The notes beneath the pieces are model-generated. The model was not told where the DNA came from. It searched no databases and worked only from the letters and a program-made list of their open reading frames with translations. Below are positions 34,384 through 45,959 of a stretch of 64,000 nucleotides of DNA, in pieces; within the stretch, counting starts at the first letter, position 1; every line of letters starts with the position of its first letter. This stretch comes from Rotaria sordida (Eukaryota > Rotifera > Eurotatoria > Philodinida > Philodinidae): assembly GCA_905250125.1 (NCBI GenBank), contig CAJNOL010000643.1, forward strand, positions 16,919-80,918, given 5' to 3'. The position numbers and the translations under genes were made by a program.

Positions 34384-36695
34384 ATGATAATTACAATATT
34401 ATGGCGTTTTCCATCCGATAAACAAAGACTTCGTCTTTTACTTATCGGAATTACAAAACGATATATAACAAATGCATCTCGAGTACCAGTAGATCATTTT
34501 ATTCGACAATGTTATTCGTAAATATAATTATAAATTAAAATTTTTATGAATAAAATTTCAATATAATTTATTTAAAAGAATTTTGGAAGTCGATCCATCA
34601 TGTCATGATGAAACAATAATACGTAAAGCATATTTAGAAAAAGTCAAACAATATCATCCAGATTCATCATTTCAAGATAATCAAGGTGATCATACAAAAT
34701 TTAATCAAATACAACAAGCTTATGAAGCAATTATAGTAAATTGAAAAAAAAAAGAACAAAATCTAAAGCTCTTCTTTTTTTATCTTCTATTAAAAGGAAA
34801 CATTAAAACCAAACACTTCTCTTGATCATTCATCAGTAACATCTACAAATGATGATTATATTAAATTTGATATTCGTCATACAGCTCCTCAACATCGAAC
34901 ACATTTAGAATATGGAGGTTTCGGGTTAGTTGCCTGTGGATTATTATTATTAATCTGTTGTTTTGTTTTTAATTTTGATTATTTTTTTTTAGCATGGGAA
35001 CGCCAAGTCAAAGACAAGCTGCATATTACAAAATGCGTGCACAAAAAGCATATGAAACGGTCTATGAATATCGACGAGATCGAGAATCAACTGAAACAAG
35101 AGAAGAATTAATTGAAAGAAAGAAAAGAAAAGATGTTAGAGCAACGTAAATTTTTAATTTTTTTAAACAATAAAATAAATGTGAAAAAAAATTTTTTTTT
35201 TTCTTATAGAAATTTTATTGATCGTCTTGTTGAAGATCTTATTCAAGAATCAATGTCACGTGGAGATTTTAATAATATTAAATCAAGTGGAAAACCATTT
35301 CATGATCGTAATCCACATTATGTAGATTTTACAACATATAAAATTAATGAAATTCTTATTGATAATGGTCAAATAATAAAAATTAGAATTGAATTAGAAT
35401 GTCTTTTTTTCTTGTTGTCAATATTTTAGGTTATATGCCTGAATGGATTCAAATTGAAAAACAAATTCGAGAATCTATTGAAGAAGCACGTACAAATTTA
35501 AAACGTGTTTTTAAAAAAATTGCTTCAGAAAATTTACAATTGAATGATGAACAGAAAACATATTTAATAGATAATATTAAATGGAAACAAGCTGTAGAAA
35601 AATTTCGTATTAATATTGCTGAAGTTAATGTTAATATTAATAAACTCAATCTTATTGTTCCTATGCTTTGGAGACAACAGGTATAAATTAACTATTTCAT
35701 CGAAATATTACATACATAACGAATGATCAGAATGTTTTTAGACAAGATTTTTGACGAGTCCAAAAGCTATAAGTTAGAATGCTTTCGTTTCAAATATTTT
35801 ATCTTACGAGAGAACGTTTGCAACTGATCAATTGCTTTTGAATTTAGACTCTGTGCACCAGGTAGACACCAGTGAGATATGAAAAACCTCAAAAGAATAA
35901 GTCTTCTTAGGTCTTCTGTTCAGAGTTATAGGCATTCTATTAGAATTTTACTCTCTGGCTTGATATATGCCAACAAATTGAATGATGACATTTCGAACTA
36001 AGATTTCGCCCATAGACAGATCTATTGATTAGTCGAATGCTCTGAAAATTTTAGCTTAGAAGAATGTTTCTTTCTCGAGATATTAAAATCGCGAAAATCA
36101 CTCATATTCCATAAAAGATGCGAGAATTTTCTATTTTCTTTGGAACTTTACTATCTCGAGATGGAGATATTCTTTAGAGCTAAAATTTTCAGAATATTCT
36201 ACTAATCAATAGACCTGTCTGTGAGCAAAATCTCAGGTTGAAATACCATCATTCGATGTTTTGGTTTATACCAGTCAGAGACTAAAATTCTAGTAAGAAC
36301 CCTTTAAATTTGAATAGAAGGTCTATGATTGATTAGTAGAAAACGTTTCCTTGTGAGACACAATTTCTAAGTTCATATTCCAAAAAAAAAGGTACAAAAT
36401 CATAGATTTTGATTCGAAAAATAAACTAATATCATGCTTTAAAATTTTCCAGTCATCCATTATTTCAATTGATTTCTAGGTACATTATAATGCTGATCAA
36501 GAGATTGCAAAAATTGTTGCACTTGATCCATTAAAAATTGACTTACCACCGAGTGAAGAAGAATTAGCATCGATTTATCAACAAGAATTAGATCAACGAC
36601 ATCAAGAATGGATGAATCATCAAATAAATCAACGTTATTCTGTTTTTGATGCTATACGTGATCTATTTCAAGCATTAAGAAATTTTAAAGTTTAA
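34384..36695 (+). CDS. DNAJC28: DNAJC28-like J-domain protein with DUF1992 (398 aa)
   Basis: Seven exons (34384-34517, 34579-34735, 34797-34924, 34993-35145, 35210-35367, 35430-35680, 36480-36695) join in phase to 398 codons plus stop, close to the vertebrate length. A basic N-terminus suitable for mitochondrial import is followed by a J domain at about 44-97. That domain has [22 protein letters not shown] (the HPD at 71-73 that stimulates Hsp70 ATPase) and [12 protein letters not shown] linker precedes DUF1992 from about 192 ([19 protein letters not shown], then SSGKPF). Helical and coiled regions follow to the C-terminus. The family acts as an Hsp70 co-chaperone. The last intron (799 bp) is much longer than the others and contains a palindrome. 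A (ttaa)n run begins at the stop codon. Confidence 0.92.
35905..36335. repeat. About 430-bp palindrome inside DNAJC28 intron 6
   Basis: The left arm about 35905-36085 is complementary to the right arm about 36150-36335. Paired landmarks are agatctattgattag with ctaatcaatagacct, ctgaaaattttagct with agctaaaattttcag, and tgaatgatgacattt with the complement near 36250. The centre is near 36118. There is no ORF. It is likely a foldback/MITE insertion and explains the unusual intron length. Confidence 0.8.
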
Positions 36696-36716
36696 TTAAT
36701 TAATTAATTAATTAAT
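36690..36716. repeat. (TTAA)n microsatellite
   Basis: Six to seven copies of ttaa begin at the stop codon of the DNAJC28 gene, so repeat-length change could affect the stop region or 3' end. Confidence 0.9.
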
Positions 36717-36864
36717 TTTTTTTTATTCTTTTGAATGTACAAAATGGTGCGATGTAGCTTTTGTAAACAGAAAAAAAAAATTTATTCAAGCATAACATTA
36801 TCTTTTCTATTAAAAGATAAAAAATAATAAAAATTATATTTTTTTGTTTGTTTTTATATTGAAG

Positions 36865-38760
36865 ATGGATTCTTTGCTAATAGATGGATCTGATCCTAAT
36901 GGCAATGGCCATCATCCAAATAATAATAATAATAATAATAATAACCCTAATAATATGAAATTTTCACCTAATTCATTATTTGATCGAGATACATTGGCTA
37001 CATTACTTCTCGGTAATCAAAGTCCAACATCCGGTGGTGTTTCATCATCAGTTGATGAATGGGCTGATAGTGCAGGAGAATTACTTGTTGAATTAGATAA
37101 TCTTAGTATGCTTAGTCAAATATGTGACAGTGTACCAAGATTACCACCAAAACCAACATCAATAAATCGTTCAAATGATGAAATTAAATCGTAAATTTTT
37201 ATTTTTTGAATTATTAATATATATATTTTTGTTGTTTATAGTTTATCTTATTCACAACAACCAAAACATTTATCATTTCGAGATATAATTGCTTTTTGGC
37301 AATGTTATGATCAACTTTATATTGAACAATATCAATATGATAGAAGATATTCATCAACAGTTATTGATCAAGCCGTTAATAGTTTTGATATGTCAGACTA
37401 TGATATTCTTTCATCACCACCAAGATTACCTTCATATAGACGATTTAATTCTCAACATGAATATGAACGTTTACTTCATGATTTTTCATCAGTAACAAAT
37501 GATGAACTTGATGCTTTTTCATCTGTTAATAATAAACCTAGTAAAGACAAAAAAATAATATTCTTTTATTTAAAAGATGATATTTATTGTTTTGTTTTGT
37601 TTTGTTTCATAGATGATATGAATAATGCAGCTAAATTATCAATTCTTTCAAAACTTTTACCTATGACAACACATTCATCTCCAATATCAACTGACAATGA
37701 TCTTAATTCATTTGTTACTGATCTTGATCCACGTCCTACACCAAATATAAATGATATTCTTGCTAATTTAAAAGCTGGTTTAATTGAATCAAATCTTCAT
37801 ATACCATCATTTGATGAATCTCATCTTGATCTTCCACGACAACGTTCATCACTTACACATAATCGTCTTATATCATCATCAATAATAAATAATATATCTG
37901 TACCATCATTATTTATTAATGAAATTGAACATATACGTCTTGTTGATTTATCAAAAAATTTATTAAATAATTTACCATTATCAACAATAAAACATTATGC
38001 TAAATTATTACAATGTCCAATTGTAATGTGTCCTGAATTTGTACGTGATTTTTTAATGCGTAATAATCGACAAGCAAGTACATCACGTTCATGTTTTTGT
38101 ACAACATTAAATGATGCAAGATTAATTTATACTGAATTAATTGCTGCTAATGTACCATTACCAGCAACACCAAAAGAAGAAGATTTATTATTATTAACAA
38201 AAAAACGTAAACATGCACCACCAAAAGGTTGGGAAGATGGATCAAGTGATATGATTATAACTGTACCACAAGTTAAAAAACATAAACCAAAATTAGATTA
38301 TACAACAATTATACTTGATCATGATTATTTAACTGCTGAACAAATGGCTAATTTATGGAAACGATCATCAAAAAAACCAATTGTTACTATACCATTACCT
38401 GTATCACTTCCAATGCCAACAACAGAACCAGAAGAAGATCTTCGTTTTATGGAATGTTCTCCAACACCACCAGCATCAACAACACCTTCTCAAATATCAT
38501 CATTACCTCCTGCTCTTTCTCTTCCACCACCACCACCTCCACCTGCACCAATTCTTTTCAAATTAAGAGATTATTTTCATTCTCAATCATCAACACCACC
38601 AATACCAACATTTTATGATGCTTATTCTGATGAACGATTTATGCAAATTACTCGACATCCTCTAATAATTTTATCACAAATTCAACTTGATTATTTGCTA
38701 AGTTATCTTGATAGAGATAATCATGCACCATCACTTATTGACAGATATCATTTGTATTAG
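36865..38760 (+). CDS. Unknown disordered, probably nuclear protein (590 aa)
   Basis: Three exons (36865-37190, 37242-37540, 37613-38760) join in phase to 590 codons plus stop. The start directly follows an acceptor-like ATATTGAAG. I do not recognise the family. The N-terminus has an Asn-rich run (nine Asn) after HHPN. Next comes a helical acidic segment with EWADSAGELLVELDNLS and then SQICDSVPRLPP. The middle has a possible folded block, INEIEHIRLVDLSKNLLNNLP, followed by YAKLLQCPIVMCPEFVRDFL. Basic clusters KKRKH (405-409) and KKHKPK (about 432) look like nuclear signals. Near 500 there is a proline run. The last intron is 72 bp with no in-frame stop, so retention would add 24 residues and leave the frame intact. 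A transcription or chromatin role is only a guess. Confidence 0.82.
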
Positions 38761-40100
38761 TAGTATTGTCGTTTTGTTATTTACTAATGAGAGAGAATTT
38801 ATTCAACGCAATAAATACATGTATGTCTATGTAACTAATATAATAGATTTCAAAGAAAAACAAAAACAAAGATTATGAAAATATATCTTTACTAGATATT
38901 ACTTTTGAACAATATTTGTATAGGATGTGTAAATCATAAGTTTTGTAATTCGAGTTTGAATATAGATGAATATTAAAATTGTTGAATATAACTTTAAAAA
39001 TAAACGAAACACAACGAGTTAATCTTTTTATTTACTGATAGTATAAAGTAAAAATAATCATATTCCAAATAAGAAATTTACTGAAACTTAGTCTAAAAAT
39101 AATATTTAGTTGGATTACGCATTAATGGATAGTAAAAACTGAAGTATTTATCCTTTCAAAGCAGCTTCTGCCCTCGTAATCAACATGGTTATCCTCTGAT
39201 TGCCACTCTACCACGTTATTCTTTAACCGACAGTCCACTGTCGGCATATTACCGGTTTTTATAAGTATCATGATATATCGGTTATGGTGCGATATGGATT
39301 TACTCTCTATGTACCATGTATACACCTTAAACACTCTCTACTCACAATTGATGTAAATAATTATCGATTATTATTTACTTATCCATCCTCTTCCTTCGAA
39401 CAAGAATATTTTCTTGTATTTTCTTGTCAAAGAAAACTTATTTAGGAATTGAAAAGACGAACCAATTCATGATTAACAATATGTTCAATTCATAATATGG
39501 CAAAAACATTCAGATGAACATTATTTATTATTACATAAGATATTTAAAATAAACTTGTAATGCTTATTTTTTAATTATAAATAAAAATATTCGAAGAATA
39601 TATTCGACTTTTTTGACTATCGCTGTTGACAATATCAAAAAAAAAATTTAATATAATCACATTCATCCTTGAATGTCTACCTAATGAAAATAAAAATAAT
39701 AACTCATAATATAGTCATCATATGGAACAGGTTACATGACACATAGTTGTTATTACGAAATATCTCATCATATGAAATAGGTTACATGATACATAGTTGG
39801 TATTACGAAATATCTCATCAATAGACATTCAACATGCTACTAGGCTACTCCATCTAATATCTGGGAAAACACTGGAAATGCTTTTCTGTTGTTTCATACC
39901 AATCAAAAACAAGGAAAGTACATATAAGAAAAAAAATGGAAGGATCCATGAATTACTTCTACCATTTGTAGTTTTACGTCGGCCTCTTTCTTTCTGTTTT
40001 CTTCTTTTTCTTATAATAGTTCGGTCGTCTCGCTATAACGTCTACATTTTTTCTTTCTTGTTTTTGAGTCGTTCTATTTATATTTGTGTTTGGTAAGAAG
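38761..40100. other. Intergenic with a 50-bp tandem duplication
   Basis: No gene. The ORFs at 39122-39334 (minus) and 39797-40096 (plus) have no support. A two-copy 50-bp tandem repeat lies at 39721-39820. Confidence 0.6.
39721..39820. repeat. 50-bp tandem duplication, two copies
   Basis: Copies start tatggaacaggttacatgac (39721) and tatgaaataggttacatgat (39771), and both end tatctcatca. Only a few positions differ, so the duplication is recent. Confidence 0.9.
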
Positions 40101-40720
40101 ATGACATCGTTCACTCAAATATATATGCCAGAATCTCGAAACAATTGTCGTTATTTAATTCGAGAAAAATTTTTTACAATTGGTAATAGTTTTAAAATCA
40201 AAGATGAACTCGGACATAATAAATATATTATACGATCAAAAATGTGGACATTCGGTAGAAAACTTATACTTGAAGATATAAATGGCAAGTAAGTTAAAAC
40301 TACTATATAAATATGTTTTGATATATATGCTATTATTTTCTTTTATTTTTTAGTGCTCTTTTAAAAATTCATCAAAAAGCTTTTCGTTTCCTTGATCAAT
40401 TTAATATTTTATCAGCTCGTGATGGTGAATTAAATCAACAAGTTGCATCTATTAGACAAAAATTTACTTTTTTTAAAAATAGTTATAAAATTTATTCAAA
40501 ATATGGCGAATATAAATTTAAAGGACTTGATGTATATGATCAAGCATTCGTATTGAAAAACAAAGATGATAAAACAATTGCTATTGTTAATAAAAAATAT
40601 TTGGCAATTCCTCATACATATGATGTTGAAGTAATTAATTCAATTAATGATCAAATAAGAGAAGATCATGCTTTTATTTTAGCATTAATTATTGCCTTAC
40701 ATTGTTTGTATTATTGTTAA
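40101..40720 (+). CDS. LURP-one-related (LOR/tubby-C-like) protein 1 (184 aa)
   Basis: Two exons (40101-40288, 40354-40720) join in phase (AA|T makes Asn) to 184 codons plus TAA. LOR proteins share the tubby C-terminal barrel with phospholipid scramblases. Their function in animals is not established, although membrane association is suspected. Pattern: YLIREKFFTIGNSFKIKDE, then YIIRSKMWTFGRKLILED, G-N-ALLKIHQ, ILSARDGE, FKGLDVYDQAFVLKNKDDK and IAIVNKK. The C-terminus FILALIIALHCLYYC is the buried hydrophobic helix typical of the fold. The single intron falls at the same codon as in the paralogue at 43448-45959. AATAAA at 40862 is a likely poly(A) signal. Confidence 0.88.
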
Positions 40721-43447
40721 TCATGGATATATTTTCTCTTTTTATTTTGTTTTTCTTTTTTATGTGGTAAAAATGTTCGTTTATTTTTGTTCAAAAATCT
40801 TTTGAAAATGTCAGTATATGTAATACAATTACATTAATATGTGCAATAACTACTATATTGAAATAAAGATTTAAAATATAATTTTTTTTTTCTTTATGAT
40901 TATTGTTGTATCATACAATTTTTATTAATCATTGAATAGAAAATGGATTGAAAATTGATGTAAAAAATTTACCAAAGGTCATAATAATTTTTTCTTCCAT
41001 AGTTTTATATGATACTGTTTCATCAGCATTTATATTATTTGAACACAACCATACGATAATGTATCTATTCGATGAAGTTTAATTTATAGGAAACGGTTTA
41101 ATTCTTCGAGCCAATATTTTTAACAAAAAAATTTTTCAAGTTTTTCTCAAAACTATCGACCATAGTTATCTATATGAGAAAAAGATAAATGTGAGAATCT
41201 CAAATTTAAATCCGAGTGTTATGTGTACTTCAAAAAGAAAAAAAGAATCGACGACAGATTGATTTTGATCAAAGTGCCTAAAAGACGGTAGTCAATAGAA
41301 ATCGAGTTTTAGGAAAAACAGCTTGCTAAGATAAATTTGATGTCTAGACTGCCTATAATGACTCATCTGTCTAGACAGGGTATGATGATTCATCTGTTTT
41401 GGCTGCTTATGATGACTCATCTGTCTAGACTGAGCATTGCGTCTCAGTATTTAAGCCAACAAAGATCGTCAAGACCTATATATGCGGATGCTGTTCTTGC
41501 AGTTCATCGACTTATAAGGCGGTTGTCATCAGTTTCAGCTGAAGTAAGAATCTTTTCAATAGATGACTTAGCCTTTTTGTTTCTTAATGTTTTATATATC
41601 ATTTTGTAGCTCGTGGAATTCTCCGTCGAATAGTACATAATAGTTGGGATTTTTTTTTTGATTATGAGAAGAAGAGTTTTTTACGAAAACTGGGAAAAGT
41701 CAATGTTTGCATAGAAACGCACTGGAAAAAATGACATCATTTGCTATAACTAAGCAATTTCTTGATAAACCATTCTCATCTTCGAACTCGACCAAGATAT
41801 TGATGAGACTATTTTATATATAAAATTTCATCAGAATTGGATTACTCTTTGAAGAGTTGTCGTGTATATGGCTGGACGGACATAATGACCGATTCCATAG
41901 TGTACTCACTTTTTGAGTACGCAAAAAAACAAAATCAAAATAGATAATAAAAATACTACTAATGAATGCAAGAGGAAACAAACTAATATCTTGACTTTGA
42001 TTTTGATTTTTAATAATTTCTAGCAATTTCTATTACTGAAAATCAGTTTTTATTTTTTCATTGTTCATCAATAACAATCATTAGAAACCAGAGCATTATT
42101 TTTAATCTTATTACTGAAGATTTTCTGTGATTTACAATGGTTTCTGATGGTTTCGAAAAATTTTAAACCGCTTCCAGTCATTAATCGTATCCTGAACCCA
42201 TGTTAATGATTTCTTGTGGTTTTTAATGATTTCCAGCAGAAACATCAGTTTTTTCCCTCTTGCATATTCTTATACTAATGTTGTTAATAAAACATCCATC
42301 ACAATGTATATAATACTCCGAAGTTTGATCCGGAATAGTTTCATTTTTCTCTAATGCATTCACATTGATAAAAAAAATATTCAAACGATTATTAGAGTAC
42401 TTTCATTTATCAAACTGAAAAAGGAAAGATATAATCTTATCATTAAATTTTACAATAATTAAATGTTTTTTTGGTCAAACAAAAAAACTACGAACTCATT
42501 GCATATATCCAAGTAGTTTGTATTACCGAGTATTTCTAGTCTTGAAATTTTTCATAAAGAAACCTCTTAGACTTAATATAATCATTTTGAGAAATTCAAA
42601 GTTTGCATCAAAGACAACCATGATTATAATCAAACGATATCCAGTCATTTGGTCATGAATCATTCTTTTCTGTTTCTTTTCTGCTAGTCATTTAAATTTT
42701 AACTCAAATACTTTTTTTCGAGAAGCAATTCAGAAGACAGAGATATACACCGAGCCTAGAAAACAAGGTGGAGGTGGCTCAAAGGACGGAAATGGTCGCA
42801 AGATAGTCATGGAAGTAGTTACCATTCTAAAGTCTTCTCGGCGAGTCCAGAGTGATCGCACTGCAGAAATTTTTTTCTCATATTTATTGCACTATATTCA
42901 TGTGTCAACACTTACGTATGAACAATAATATAAATTTGAAAATACCACTAAAAAATATTTCATTAGGCAAGATATAGCCAGGCATAGATATGTGCTCTTA
43001 TACGGTACTTGTTTCCATCTCGATTTATTTCATAGTTGACTTTGCGGAGATTTAAGTTTAAAGTGGCTCTAAAAATGATGCCCGTCACAATGAACTCTCT
43101 GCTAGAAATCTAGCAAGATCTCAATTATGAAAACTAGTATTTGTTTTTCCAACAGATATCATAAAAAACAGTGTTATGAGTCAAACAGATATCAACATAT
43201 TGATAAAAATCTTTTTGTTCTGTGTTTTCTCTTATACACTCTTTCGCTTTTTTACCATTGTCACTGTTGACTTAGAGTATCAAAAGAAATACGTAAGCAA
43301 CAATGCTATCATCTTATCTATATTTACGTAACTATGCTCTATCATAGTCATCATCATAAACAGAGTCACAACAACCATTAGAGACTTATCATCAATAAAT
43401 ATTAGAGTTGCGAGTCACAATTCTATTCATATAAAATATTTTCTACC
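40721..43447. other. Intergenic with decayed repeats
   Basis: At 41340-41435 the phrase atgactcatctgtctagac recurs three times with variation. At 42010-42245 phrases such as atgatttctggtggtttc recur in degenerate form. The ORF at 41337-41609 comes from the first repeat. A short GC-richer stretch at 42720-42860 has no clear ORF. No gene is supported. Confidence 0.5.
41340..41435. repeat. Degenerate tandem repeat, ctcatctgtctagac
   Basis: Three imperfect units of about 30 bp contain tgatgactcatctgtctaga. The repeat has period variation and produces a spurious Met/Leu/His-rich ORF. Confidence 0.75.
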
Positions 43448-45959
43448 ATGGCTAATGCGTATCCTGGGTATCCTGCGTATCCTTCGTATTCACCAGTAGT
43501 TCCAAATAGTCAGCCAGTAACTGTTTATCGATATCAAATTCGAGAAAAAATCTTTTCACTTGGTGATAATTTTAAAATTAAAGATGAATTAGGTCGAGAT
43601 GTATTTACTGTTCGATCCAAAATTTTTTCATTTGGCAACAAACTTATTCTTGAAGACATGGCTGGAAAGTAAGTCATCAAAACCTCTTTTACTTAATAGA
43701 ATAGATAATATTCTTATCAAACAAAAGAATCCAACATTTTATATATAGAGACTGGTAGAGTTTGAATATGAACAAAAATATCATTTTCATACAGTTTATA
43801 AAGAACAAAATAGATTAATTAGTTATTATGTCTATACAGATATTTATTATCCATTTCAATAGATAATGTGCTCTACTATTTTTTGAATAACTTTCGATAG
43901 GAACATGATAAAGACCTGCGATTTTCACCATTCAAAAGAGAAGATCCGAGATCATCAAAGTATATCGAAATTTAATTGATCATCACTTGATCAATTAGGT
44001 GAGTTCTTGATGAAGATTTTCGAAAACAATCTTCTGAAGCTGTTTTCCTTTTAATTGAGACTTGTAATACGAGTAATCGGTAGAAAAAACATCGCTCTTT
44101 TGATCTATGCAAGACCGGCATTCCTAGCTTGTTCCATTTGAGAGCTATACGACTTTTCCTGAAATTTCCGACTTCAGTCAATTGATCATCCGATAAGATG
44201 GCTAGGTAGAGGTAATTCATCATGCTGACGAGAAAAAGTCTTCAAGGGATCCATTGCTGTTAAGTCAAGACTATATGTATTATGCAGGTCATAACGAGTT
44301 ATGCATACCCTGAAAAGAATTCGGGCCATTGCATTATTGCAGTGTTTTCTAAGCACAGCGCCATGATCCTCCTCACGAACATCAGAAAAACTGAGTTTGA
44401 AATTTCGACTTGAAACTTTATATAGTGATAGGCCTCAGTGAGAATAGTTTATTGTGAAAGTTTTAGATCTTCTGATTATTCCTATTCTGAAATAAGAACC
44501 TTGGAATCTACCAATGTGTAGAAGCGATGTACAAGCATACTTTTACCGTAACTGTATCCTAGGATAGAAACAATCAAGAGATTTGAAACTTTCACAATAA
44601 ACTATTCTCACTGAGACCTGTCACTATATAAAGCTTCAAGTCAAAATTCCAAAATCAGTTTTTCTCATGTTCATGAGGAATCGTGGTGGTGTGCTTAGAA
44701 AATATCGTAAAAATGCAGTATCTCAGTAGCAATAAGCTACAGCCCCAAAACTTGCTCCAGGGTTTTCATAACTCATTATAGCTTACATAATGTACATAGT
44801 CACAACTTAAAAGCAATGGATCACTTAGAGATCTTCCCTCGTGAGTCAAATGATGATATTTGTTATTAGGTTCAAAATTATTTGACACTCTTATTCTCGA
44901 TATTTCTGAAATGTCGACTTCTTCGTTAACTGGAGAATAATTGTGGAATTTCAGAAATATTGAGATAACAGAGCCACATCAATTTGAATCAAAAAACAAA
45001 TATCATTATTCGACTCAGCATGGTGGATTACCTCTGCCTAGCTACTTTCCGGATGATCATAGGTCAATTGATTGAATACGGTAGTCTCAGAAAAAGTCGT
45101 AAAACTCTCGAACGAAACAAACTATGAATGTTGATCTTGTGTAGATTGAAAGAAAAGAATTTTTTCTATCGAGTAGTTCTATTCAAAATTTGAATCGAAA
45201 GGATAATAGCTTCAGAATATCGTTTTCGAAAATCTTCACCAAGAACTCACCTGATTGATCAGGAGACGATCAATCAAATTTCGATATACTTCGACGGCTC
45301 CAAATCTTCTCTCTTGCATGGTGAAAACCATAGATCTCTATAATGTTCCTATCAAAAGCTATTCAAAAAAACAGTTGAGTACATTATGTTTTTTGAAATG
45401 GATAGGAGCTATAAATATAGTACTCAATTCCACTTGCGAATTTATGCCTCTAATTTATTCAAAGATAATCCATATTGAAAGAATAAAAATGCTACTAAAA
45501 TTTCGAAGAAATTGTCTTGTTGACGATAGGATAACATTGTTATAGTTAATTTAAGTATAAAATTTTATCTTCATTCTTTCTTTTCTTATTTATAGCGGCT
45601 TACTTAAAATTCATCAAGAAATATTTCATCTTCATCCTACATACAATATATTATCAGCTCGTGATGGTGATTCAGATCGACCATTAGCAAATATTAAAAA
45701 GAAATTTTCATTTCTTCATCAAAAATTTGATATCCAATCTGCCTATGGTCAATATGCTATCGAAGGACTTGACATTTTTGCTCATTCATTTGTATTAACA
45801 AAACAAGGACAAGTAGTAGCAACTATAAGTAAAGCATTTTTTTCTTTAGCTGATACTTATGGTGTTGAAATAGCAGCAAATGAAGATCAAATATTTATTT
45901 TAGCACTTGTTATTGTTATTGATCAAATTCTGTATGATAAAAAAGGAGATCATCATTGA
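43448..45959 (+). CDS. LURP-one-related (LOR/tubby-C-like) protein 2 (194 aa)
   Basis: Exon 1 is 43448-43668 and exon 2 is 45596-45959, joined in phase (AA|C makes Asn) to 194 codons plus TGA. The N-terminus is a Tyr/Pro repeat (YPGYPAYPSYSP) of the type seen in many scramblase-like proteins. The LOR barrel follows: YQIREKIFSLGDNFKIKDELG, VRSKIFSFGNKLILED, G-LLKIHQE, NILSARDGD, IEGLDIFAHSFVLTKQG and VATISKAFF. The hydrophobic C-terminal helix is IFILALVIVIDQILY. The intron is 1927 bp, far longer than the 65-bp intron at the same position in the neighbour, because it holds a 1.6-kb palindrome. Tandem duplication with the gene at 40101 is evident. Confidence 0.9.
43840..45425. repeat. About 1.6-kb palindrome in the LOR2 intron
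   Basis: The arms read towards a centre near 44.55 kb. The pair at about 43893 (ctttcgatagg) and 45362 (cctatcaaaag) marks the outer parts. Inner pairs are aggtgagttcttgatgaag (43999) with cttcaccaagaactcacct (about 45235), ggtagaggtaattcat (about 44207) with gtggattacctctgcc (about 45025), and atatagtgataggcctcag (about 44420) with its complement near 44625. The ORFs inside it (43972-44223 minus, 45255-45545 plus) are not treated as genes. It resembles a foldback element. Confidence 0.82.

Noticed and set aside
38355..38618. Thr/Asn/Ser-rich 87-codon ORF
   Set aside because: Out-of-frame shadow of the Pro/Ser-rich end of the 590-residue gene.
45255..45545. 96-codon ORF in the LOR2 intron
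   Set aside because: Lies in one arm of the large palindrome, is not matched by an intact frame in the other arm, and is not conserved with anything recognised.
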